Shown here: positions 28,561 through 34,592 of the stretch, in pieces
Position numbering within the stretch: the first letter of the stretch is position 1
Layout: each line of letters begins with the position of its first letter
Source of the DNA: a bacterium
Lineage (GTDB): Bacteria > Planctomycetota > Planctomycetia > Planctomycetales > Planctomycetaceae
Direction: 5' to 3'
NCBI GenBank assembly: GCA_016124895.1
Contig: WGMU01000055.1
Coordinates: forward strand, 1-34,592
DNA: 34,592 nt
Notes under the pieces: generated by a model
Seen by the model: only the letters and a program-made list of their open reading frames with translations
Told to the model about the DNA's origin: nothing
Databases searched by the model: none
Program-made: the position numbers and the translations under genes

Positions 28561-29838
28561 GTGACACCCGCTCCTCTGATTGCCCGCAAACGCGATGGCG
28601 GCGAGCTTTCACCAGGCGAAATCGCGTTTCTGATGCGCGGCTTCGTGGACGGTTCGGTGCCGGATTACCAGATGGCGGCGCTGGCGATGGCCGTTTTTTT
28701 TCGCGGGATGACTGACGCTGAAACGGTCGCCCTCACAGACGAAATGCTGCACTCTGGCGTGCAGCTCGAATGGCCGGCCGGGCCGGCGGTCGTTGACAAG
28801 CATTCGACGGGCGGTATCGGCGACAAGGTCTCGCTGGTACTCGCGCCGCTGCTGGCTTCATGCGGGCTGCGAGTGCCCATGATCTCCGGCCGCGGCCTCG
28901 GCCCGACCGGCGGGACGCTCGACAAGCTGGAGTCGATTCCCGGTTTCCGCACAGACCTGTCCATTCGCGAAATGCAGACCGTCGTCGATCGCGTCGGCTG
29001 CGTGATCACCGGCGCGTCAGATCAGCTCGCGCCAGCCGACCGCAAGCTGTACGCACTGCGGGACGTGACCGGAACGGTACCGTCCATTCCGCTGATCACG
29101 GCCAGCATCATGAGCAAGAAGCTCGCCGAGTCGCTCGATGCGCTGATCCTCGACGTCAAATGCGGCAGCGGCGCGTTTATGAAAACGCCCGCCGAAGCGC
29201 GTGCGCTGGCCGAGTCGCTTGTCCGGACAGGCCGCCGTATGGGTGTCGCCACGCGGGCTCTGATCACGGACATGAACCAGCCACTCGGACGAATGTGCGG
29301 CAACGCGGTCGAGGTCAACGAGTCACTCGATTGCCTGTCGGGCAGCGGCCCCGACGACCTGCGTGAGCTGACCATCTCGCTTGGAGCGGAACTGCTCGTC
29401 GCCGCTGGCCACAGCGAATCAGTGAGCGTGGCCCGGACAACGCTGATCGACCGACTCGATTCCGGCGCGGCCCGAGAGAAGTTCGAGCAGATGGTTGACG
29501 CACAGGGCGGCGATCTGGCGCCATCCCGTTCGATCGCCGCAGAGTTTCCGGTGACAGCAGAGCAATCCGGCTATGTCACAGCCATCGATACCGAAGCGCT
29601 GGGCCAGTCAGTGATTGACCTCGGCGGCGGCCGGTGCCGCGCCGGTGACACAATCGATCACTCCGTCGGGATCGACTGCGTTGCGTGGCTCGGTCAGAAA
29701 ATACAGCCTGGCGATCTGCTGGCTCGTGTCTTCGCGCGGGAATCGTCGCCCGGCATCGAAGCTGACATTCGCAGGGCGATCCAGATCGGCGACGAGTCCG
29801 CAACTCTGCCACCGTTCATCGTCGAAAAGCTTTCGTGA
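28561..29838 (+). CDS. deoA: Thymidine / pyrimidine-nucleoside phosphorylase
   Basis: A 425-residue enzyme of nucleoside salvage that splits thymidine (or uridine) with phosphate to give base and (deoxy)ribose-1-phosphate. It shows the phosphate-binding KHSTGGIGDKVSLVLAP near residue 80, the family signature SGRGLGPTGGTLDKLESIPGF near 108, and SIMSKKLAESLDALILDVKCGSGAFMK near 182. Length and end fit the DeoA/Pdp group; specificity between the two cannot be read here. The start is GTG 28561 with GGAG nine bases upstream. It is followed, after 148 bp, by the Moco enzyme and the exported nuclease on the same strand. Confidence 0.93.
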   Translation: MTPAPLIARKRDGGELSPGEIAFLMRGFVDGSVPDYQMAALAMAVFFRGMTDAETVALTDEMLHSGVQLEWPAGPAVVDKHSTGGIGDKVSLVLAPLLASCGLRVPMISGRGLGPTGGTLDKLESIPGFRTDLSIREMQTVVDRVGCVITGASDQLAPADRKLYALRDVTGTVPSIPLITASIMSKKLAESLDALILDVKCGSGAFMKTPAEARALAESLVRTGRRMGVATRALITDMNQPLGRMCGNAVEVNESLDCLSGSGPDDLRELTISLGAELLVAAGHSESVSVARTTLIDRLDSGAAREKFEQMVDAQGGDLAPSRSIAAEFPVTAEQSGYVTAIDTEALGQSVIDLGGGRCRAGDTIDHSVGIDCVAWLGQKIQPGDLLARVFARESSPGIEADIRRAIQIGDESATLPPFIVEKLS

Positions 29839-29986
29839 TACCCGCCAGCAGTAGTAACCGAGTGAAATGTACCGGGCGTGGTGGAATGTCGAGTCCGCAG
29901 AGGCGATAACCATTGTCATTCCCGGTGCCGATCTGGAACCGGCAGACAACTTTGTGCCTCGATCTTCAACCGGCTGAGAGGATCCG

Positions 29987-31258
29987 ATGAGCAAGCAGCT
30001 TGAGCGTTTTCTTTCCGAGCACGCGACCGTTTCGCGGAGATTCTTTCTGGGACTCGGCGCAGCAGGCTCGCTGGCGTGGACGCGACTGGCCTGGGCGGCA
30101 GAAGCGGCTACGCAGGCGACGCGGAATCCGCGGCTGCAGGCGGCGATCGAACAGCTCGAAAGCTGGCTCACGCTGCCGGATGACTTTCGCGATGTGTCGC
30201 GGGGCAAGCCGCTGCCGCATTCACTGCCGGACGAGAGGAAGGCCGAGGTTGGTCTGACCCGCGAATCGTGGCGGCTGGAAGTCGTTTCCGATCCCGACAA
30301 TCCGGCGCGGCTGCGATCGCCGCTGTCGATCGAGGATGGAACAGCACTCGATTTCGCCGGACTGATGAAACTGGCCGAGCAATACGCAGTGCGATTCGCG
30401 AAGGTGATGACGTGCCTCAATATCGGCTGTCCGCTGGGGACCGGCATCTGGGAAGGCGTGCCGCTGCGTGAGGTCGTCTGGCGGGCTCAGCCGACCGAGA
30501 ACCTGCGACGCGTGTTCTATCACGGTTATCACAACGACGACCCGGCACAGCTCTTCCGCAGTTCGCTGCCCGTCGGCCGTGTGCTCGAAGACCCGTTCGA
30601 CCTGCCGCCGGTCATCCTGTGCTATAAGCTCAATGGCGAATGGCTGACCAGCGAACGCGGTGGCCCGGTGCGCGTCGTCGTGCCGGAGGCGTACGGCTTC
30701 AAGTCGATCAAGTGGCTGCAGCGAGTCACACTGTCGAACATCTCGCACGCGAACGACACCTACGCGGAGAAAAACAACGACGTTGACAGCCCGCTGAAAT
30801 CGTTCGCCGCGACGCTGCACGTTCCGAAAGAGCCGAAGGCGGACGAGCCGCTGGCAATCACCGGGTACGCTCAGGTCGGCCTCTCGGGCGTGTCGAAAGT
30901 CCAGGTCTGGCTGCACGACGACAGTCAGCCATTGCCGGAAGGTGACCGCTACTTCAGCACCGCTCCGTGGCTTGACGCCGAAATACTCGCCCCGCCACTG
31001 AACTGGGGCGGCGGCTTTGCTGACAATAAGTTGCCACTGCCAATCCTCGGTTTCGATGAGGAAACCGGCCAACCGAAGCAATGGCCGCTGCGACTGGCGA
31101 AGATTCACTGGGCGGTCCTGCTGCCTAGACGCCCCGCCGGACAATACACGCTGCGCTGCCGCACGGTCGACGACAAAGGCATCGCCCAGCCAATGCCTCG
31201 GCCCTTCCGCAAGTCCGGGCACAGCGCGATCGAGCAGGTGCCGGTGAAGATCGGTTGA
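29987..31258 (+). CDS. Tat-exported sulfite oxidase-like molybdopterin oxidoreductase
   Basis: A 423-residue protein with a clear twin-arginine signal at 16-22 (SRRFFLG), a hydrophobic stretch and cleavage near AWAAEA. The body matches the oxidoreductase molybdopterin-binding domain (PF00174), with TCLNIGCPLGTGIWEGVPLREV around residues 142-163; C143 is the likely molybdenum ligand. This is followed by GPVRVVVPEAYGFKSIKWLQRVTL near 217-240 and a C-terminal Ig-like Mo-co dimerisation domain (ITGYAQVGLSGVSKVQVWL). It probably acts in the periplasm on sulfite or a related substrate. No c-type cytochrome or Moco synthesis gene is adjacent. ATG 29987 has GAGG upstream. Two TatA paralogues lie about 2 kb away. 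Confidence 0.9.
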   Translation: MSKQLERFLSEHATVSRRFFLGLGAAGSLAWTRLAWAAEAATQATRNPRLQAAIEQLESWLTLPDDFRDVSRGKPLPHSLPDERKAEVGLTRESWRLEVVSDPDNPARLRSPLSIEDGTALDFAGLMKLAEQYAVRFAKVMTCLNIGCPLGTGIWEGVPLREVVWRAQPTENLRRVFYHGYHNDDPAQLFRSSLPVGRVLEDPFDLPPVILCYKLNGEWLTSERGGPVRVVVPEAYGFKSIKWLQRVTLSNISHANDTYAEKNNDVDSPLKSFAATLHVPKEPKADEPLAITGYAQVGLSGVSKVQVWLHDDSQPLPEGDRYFSTAPWLDAEILAPPLNWGGGFADNKLPLPILGFDEETGQPKQWPLRLAKIHWAVLLPRRPAGQYTLRCRTVDDKGIAQPMPRPFRKSGHSAIEQVPVKIG

Positions 31259-31370
31259 GGTTGAATGCAGAAGGCTAAGTTCGGAATGCGGAATTGAACA
31301 AGCGGCCGTCTGGGAACGGAGTGAGAGACGCACCGCCGACGAGGCGCCAGAAGCGGAGGACAAGCGGGCC

Positions 31371-32714
31371 ATGTGGAAACAGTTGCGGACTCGGACGGTC
31401 GGCATCGCAGTGCTGATCACGGCGGTTGTCTGTGCTCTTGCAGTCAACGCGTTGACGCTTGCCGACGACGCTACGGCACAGCAGCGGTCGATTGCTGCGT
31501 TGCTGCCTGACGATCGGCCGGTTGATGGCATCTTCTTCTGCGTGCTGCCAGCGTCGCCTGAAGACGGCTGGCGGGCCATTCCTCTGCCGAGACTGGTAGA
31601 GACGCTGTTGCCTTCGCAAGTCGACAGTGCAGAGAAAGCGTCTCTGTCTGTTACGACACATTGGAAAGGACCAGGCGGAACTTCGCGGTTTCAGAGTGAA
31701 TGGCTGCGGTCGGCGCGCGGAGTTCCGTCTGAGCTGCGACTGCCGGTATCGATTGACGCGGTGGCGAGTCCGTCGGGAACGATCCTTCTGCTCAGCCGGT
31801 CAACCGACGTTGACTCCGGCGTGAGGCCAGAGTTTCGCTGTCAGGCGTTTACGTCAGACCAGAAGCCCGAGTACGAACTCCTGCTGTCGCACTTCGGCCT
31901 GACTGCCGGTGAGGCGCGGTCGGGCATGTTCGGAATTCATGCTCCGTGGTCGCCGCGTGCTCCACCGTTGCACAGTGAGGCGTTGCGACAGTTTCTCGAA
32001 AAGTTCGATCAAATCGCTGCTCGCGGCTTCGTGCCAACACTCAGAAGCGGTTCGACCGGAATCGGCTATACGCTCGAAACGCTGCTCGACATTCCGGAGA
32101 ACAACAATCCGACCGGCGATTTTCTGGGCATGGAGCTGAAAGCGCATCGAGGACGTGACCTGGAATCGCTCAGTTCGAAGAGGATGAATCTGTTCCTGAA
32201 GGAGCCTGTCTGGACAGACGGGCTAACGCACCGCGAGCGGATTCCGAAGTACGGTTACATCGACGACAACGGCCGCGTCGCGCTCTACTCAACGGTCACC
32301 AGTCAACAGAATTCACACGGACTGAAGCTGGCCGTAAATCGCGATCAACAGCGACTGGAGCTGCTGTTCAAGGAGCACAGCGTCGCGTGGTGGAGCCGCG
32401 AAGTGCTGCAGTCACGACTGCAGGAAAAGCTGACGGAAACGGCATTCGTCGGAGCGACAACGCGCGGAAGCAGCCGCGACGAGAAGTTTCATTACCAGAC
32501 AGTGCTGTACTGCGAGCAGCCGTCGGTCGATAGTTTTCTGCAGCTCGTCGCCAGCCGCGATGTGATGCTCGAAATGCGAATGCACATTCGCGAAGACGGC
32601 TCGGCACGCAACCACGGATCCGCGTTCCGTATCCGTCTCGACCAGCTTCCGCGACTGTTCGGTCGAACGGTCCTCACGCGGTCGGTCGACGCAGACGACG
32701 TTCCATCCGAATAA
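31371..32714 (+). CDS. Exported MvaI/BcnI-family endonuclease
   Basis: A 447-residue protein in two parts. The N-terminus looks like a signal peptide: K3, R6 and R8, then a hydrophobic core VGIAVLITAVVCALAVNA (10-27) and an ATA/QQ cleavage site near 37. An unrecognised region spans 40-195. From about 200 to the end it matches the MvaI/BcnI restriction endonuclease family (PF15515): GSTGIGYTLETLL (227-239), the active site D250-X4-E255-X-K257 in GDFLGMELKAHR, NLFLKEP, YGYIDDNGRVALYSTV, and RNHGSAFRIRLDQL (413-426). All lie in the same order as in MvaI, as I recall its sequence. No methyltransferase gene is in the window. ATG 31371 is preceded by GGAGG at long spacing. The family call is firm; export and in vivo role are inference. 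Confidence 0.85.
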   Translation: MWKQLRTRTVGIAVLITAVVCALAVNALTLADDATAQQRSIAALLPDDRPVDGIFFCVLPASPEDGWRAIPLPRLVETLLPSQVDSAEKASLSVTTHWKGPGGTSRFQSEWLRSARGVPSELRLPVSIDAVASPSGTILLLSRSTDVDSGVRPEFRCQAFTSDQKPEYELLLSHFGLTAGEARSGMFGIHAPWSPRAPPLHSEALRQFLEKFDQIAARGFVPTLRSGSTGIGYTLETLLDIPENNNPTGDFLGMELKAHRGRDLESLSSKRMNLFLKEPVWTDGLTHRERIPKYGYIDDNGRVALYSTVTSQQNSHGLKLAVNRDQQRLELLFKEHSVAWWSREVLQSRLQEKLTETAFVGATTRGSSRDEKFHYQTVLYCEQPSVDSFLQLVASRDVMLEMRMHIREDGSARNHGSAFRIRLDQLPRLFGRTVLTRSVDADDVPSE

Positions 32715-32925
32715 GAGCAATGGCGTAAATCGCCGTCACCGGGATGCCCGTCAGCAGCGTGCTGACGGGATCCGCCGGTGTGACAGCGCTGAGCGTTGCG
32801 AAGATGGCCGGAACGCCGAGCAGCCACTCGCGTCCCGTGCGGCGTGCAATCACAAATGAGGCCGCCGCCAGGACTGCAACGATGGCGATTTCACCAGCGG
32901 AGACGGAAAAGAATTCTGCGTTCAT
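32674..32925 (-). CDS. Small membrane protein upstream of the tatA pair's end
   Basis: An 83-residue hydrophobic protein with two or three membrane helices (AGEIAIVAVLAAASFVIARR, WLLGVPAIFATLSAVTPADP, LLTGIPVTAIYAIALIRMERR), ending in a basic tail RRLRRPTA. I do not recognise a named family. ATG 32925 has GGAG nine bases upstream. It is the last of three minus-strand genes after the two TatA paralogues, 95 bp from the nearer one. Its last 41 bp overlap, antisense, the end of the nuclease gene. The hydrophobic pattern and codon choice support a real gene, but a chance frame cannot be excluded. Confidence 0.65.
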   Translation of the reverse strand: MNAEFFSVSAGEIAIVAVLAAASFVIARRTGREWLLGVPAIFATLSAVTPADPVSTLLTGIPVTAIYAIALIRMERRLRRPTA

Positions 32926-33020
32926 CGTTCGCTACTCCGGTTCTGAAATGATTTCGGGAAACCCGTCGGCAACGAGTCTTCTGAGCCGGCAGTGTCTCGA
33001 CAGAATCGCACATTCCACGA

Positions 33021-33344
33021 TCAGGCGTGCGAGTCTTCGCTGGATTCCGGTTCGTCCGAGTCGGACTCATTGTCGAACTTCGGGGGCTCAAATTTCGGAG
33101 CCGTGATACTCGGTGGCTGCTCTGGAGCTGCCGGTCGCGGAGTGCTCGACGACGTTGACGAATACGTCGACTGATTGACTTCATCCTCGATTCCGCGGAC
33201 GCCCTTCTTGAACTCGACAATCCCCTTGCCGAGGCTGCGAGCGACCTCCGGCAGGCGCTTGCCGAACAGCAGCAAAGCAATCGTTCCGAAGATGACCAGT
33301 TCGGGAAGTCCGGGAGAGAAGCCAAAAGCCAGAACCGTGTTCAT
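33021..33344 (-). CDS. tatA: Twin-arginine translocase subunit TatA/TatE, long form
   Basis: A 107-residue TatA-type protein. The short N-terminal helix (PGLPELVIFGTIALLLF) is followed by the FGKRLPEVARSLGKGIVEFKKG amphipathic stretch, which defines the family. A low-complexity tail rich in Ser, Pro, Glu and Asp (about 55-107) ends the protein. TatA multimers form the channel for folded, twin-arginine-tagged proteins. ATG 33344 has GAGG six bases upstream. It follows a shorter paralogue by 112 bp; no tatC is in the window. Likely local clients are the DUF1501 protein and the Moco oxidoreductase. Confidence 0.92.
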   Translation of the reverse strand: MNTVLAFGFSPGLPELVIFGTIALLLFGKRLPEVARSLGKGIVEFKKGVRGIEDEVNQSTYSSTSSSTPRPAAPEQPPSITAPKFEPPKFDNESDSDEPESSEDSHA

Positions 33345-33456
33345 GTCACACCTCTCGTTCTAGAAATCTGCCGCTGAGAATCCGCGGCGTGGTTATCAAA
33401 GGGCAAAATCGCGTTGCAAGTGTTCTGGCAACACAGTCAACGCAAGCCGTGTCGTA

Positions 33457-33636
33457 TCAGGCCGACTTGTCGTCCTGATCACTGTCTCCAGATTCCGCCT
33501 CGTTCGCGCCTTTTTTGAACTCGACGATACTCTTGCCCATCGAGCGCATGACGTCTGGCAGGCGTTTGCCAAACAGAAGCAGCACGATAAAACCGAAAAT
33601 CACAAGTTCGGGAAGCCCTGGAGCGTAAGCCAGCAT
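33457..33636 (-). CDS. tatA: Twin-arginine translocase subunit TatA/TatE, short form
   Basis: A 59-residue TatA-type protein: membrane helix LPELVIFGFIVLLLFGKRLP, then the amphipathic MRSMGKSIVEFKKGANEAE and a short acidic tail. It shares the LPELVIFG and GKRLPxVxRSxGKxIVEFKKG cores with the next gene downstream and is probably its paralogue by duplication. ATG 33636 has AGGAG seven bases upstream and is preferred over the in-frame TTG at 33642. It is the first gene of the minus-strand trio. The short tail is like that of TatE/TatAy-type proteins. Confidence 0.92.
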   Translation of the reverse strand: MLAYAPGLPELVIFGFIVLLLFGKRLPDVMRSMGKSIVEFKKGANEAESGDSDQDDKSA

Positions 33637-34234
33637 GGTCAAACTCCTGTCCTGACAGGCAGGGAGAAACGTATGGCGCGGTCAAAGTTGAATGGCAGTA
33701 AGACTGGAACGAACCGTTTACGGATCCTGAAATTCAACCGACAACGGATTTAAAGCGTCCGAGAAGAAGGACACTCACCTGCAGAAGAAGAGGCTCAAGC
33801 GGTGAGCACACGGCAAACCGGACATCCGTCCCGCCATTGTCATTCCGCAGCGGGATCATTCGGCTGATTTTTCAGGATGTCCACTCGGTTCGCCCGCGGT
33901 GAGCAGGTGGGATGAGCGGAGCAGCAGGTCATTCTACGGCTGGCCCTGCGGCTGTCAATCACACTAACCAGCCCGTCCTGTCGAGTGTTCGCGGCATTTT
34001 TGCCAGGTTCTGGAAAGACGGCGGACGGCAAGTCTGACGGATCTCACCAGACCAGCTTGAAAATACGATCCCACAAATTGCGGCAGGGATCGACATTGAC
34101 TCATTTTTCCTCTCGCGAATACAAGCCGCGCCTCTTCAGCGTCCGGGATTGCCGGAACTTTGCGTCGTCGCGCGCCGGTCTGAGATGACATGCCGCGATC
34201 GCCCCATCGACTACTCACCGACGGAGACACAAGG
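33637..34234. other. Gene-free stretch upstream of tatA and the TPR lipoprotein
   Basis: About 600 bp between divergent genes. Two minus-strand frames (33840-34031 and 33964-34230) overlap each other, carry no domain or good start, and are probably chance. No tRNA-like cloverleaf, repeat or terminator is evident. The control regions of both flanking genes should lie here. Confidence 0.55.
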
Positions 34235-34592
34235 ATGTCGTCTCACTCGTTCGTCCCTCCGAACTTTCGGCTTCGGTCTGCCTGGCTTTGTTCGACAGCT
34301 CTCACGACAGCGACGCTGATCGCGATCTCCGGCTGCGGCGGTTCTGGCGAGCCTCCCGCGGAGAGCACCGTTGAATCCCAGGCTGAATCAACTGGCAACG
34401 AGGCTCAGAGTCAGCCGCTCGTCACACACGCTCAAACTGAAACGCTCGTCAATTCTGCCGTCGCGATGATCGGCGAGCAGAACTTTGGTGAGGCCCTGAA
34501 GAAACTGAATCAGGCCATCGAACTCGACCGTGACTGCGCGGAAGCCTACTTCCAGCGTGCCGGCATTCTGGCCGACGCCCGCAATTACGACC
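34235..34592 (+). CDS. TPR-repeat lipoprotein, 5' part only
   Basis: The first 119 codons of a gene that runs off the window. A lipoprotein signal peptide ends in the lipobox ISGC (C34) after the hydrophobic stretch TALTTATLIA. A linker rich in Glu, Ser and Gln follows. From about residue 77 a tetratricopeptide repeat begins (AVAMIGEQNFGEALKKLNQAIELDRDCAEAYF, then QRAGILADARNYD). ATG 34235 has GGAG eight bases upstream. Such proteins usually act as outer-membrane or periplasmic protein-binding scaffolds. The function cannot be told from this fragment. Confidence 0.82.
   Translation, partial: MSSHSFVPPNFRLRSAWLCSTALTTATLIAISGCGGSGEPPAESTVESQAESTGNEAQSQPLVTHAQTETLVNSAVAMIGEQNFGEALKKLNQAIELDRDCAEAYFQRAGILADARNYD

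Noticed and set aside
33964-34230. 88-codon minus-strand frame in the gap before the TPR lipoprotein
   Set aside because: It overlaps another equally long frame, has no convincing ribosome site and no recognisable pattern.

Overview
The window reads as chromosomal DNA of a planctomycete (Planctomycetota). The strongest marks are a cytochrome c/DUF1549/DUF1553 (PSD1-type) giant secreted protein with a DUF1501 partner, a eukaryote-like Ser/Thr kinase fused to an extracellular sensor, GC-rich coding with mixed ATG/GTG starts, and dispersed palindromic intergenic repeats whose translation gives the 'HEAQASE'-type peptides I associate with planctomycete genomes. The genus cannot be fixed from the sequence alone. 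I see no tRNA, rRNA, CRISPR array, prophage or transposase gene.

Layout. 1-453: gene-free edge with MITE-like repeat A. 454-5693: PSD1 protein (+) converging on DUF1501 (-), with a RimB-like aspartic protease upstream of DUF1501. 5923-9483: fumC followed 15 bp later by a dCache receptor Ser/Thr kinase (+). 9576-10777: small DUF5658-like membrane protein (-) diverging from a metal-dependent cyclase/hydrolase (+). 10794-11062: two palindromic repeats of different families back to back. 11118-13337: GH57 glucanotransferase/amylase (-). 13738-17209: the conserved translation cluster rpsB-tsf-pyrH-frr (-), with a clear intrinsic terminator between tsf and pyrH. 17643-20100: aroB and a receiver-less sigma-54 activator (+). 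20192-21307: class I aminotransferase (-). 21547-22989: hflX (+), whose stop codon overlaps that of a LolD-like ATPase (-), followed upstream by its LolC/E-like permease, a DapA-family lyase and glyA (all -). 28561-32714: thymidine phosphorylase, a Tat-exported molybdenum oxidoreductase, and an MvaI/BcnI-type endonuclease carrying a signal peptide (all +). 32674-33636: a small membrane protein and two TatA paralogues (-). From 34235: the start of a TPR lipoprotein running off the window.

Most of the window is housekeeping: translation, one-carbon and aromatic metabolism, TCA cycle, lipoprotein sorting and protein export. The TatA pair probably serves Tat substrates such as the DUF1501 protein and the Moco enzyme encoded here. 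The most unusual object is the exported restriction-endonuclease-like protein at 31371-32714. It keeps the family's D-X4-E-X-K active site, has an N-terminal signal sequence and has no cognate methyltransferase in view. Other points of interest are three families of palindromic mobile-looking repeats (six copies), a DapA-family enzyme with a C-terminal amphipathic helix resembling a compartment encapsulation peptide, and a membrane kinase sensor coupled to fumarase.
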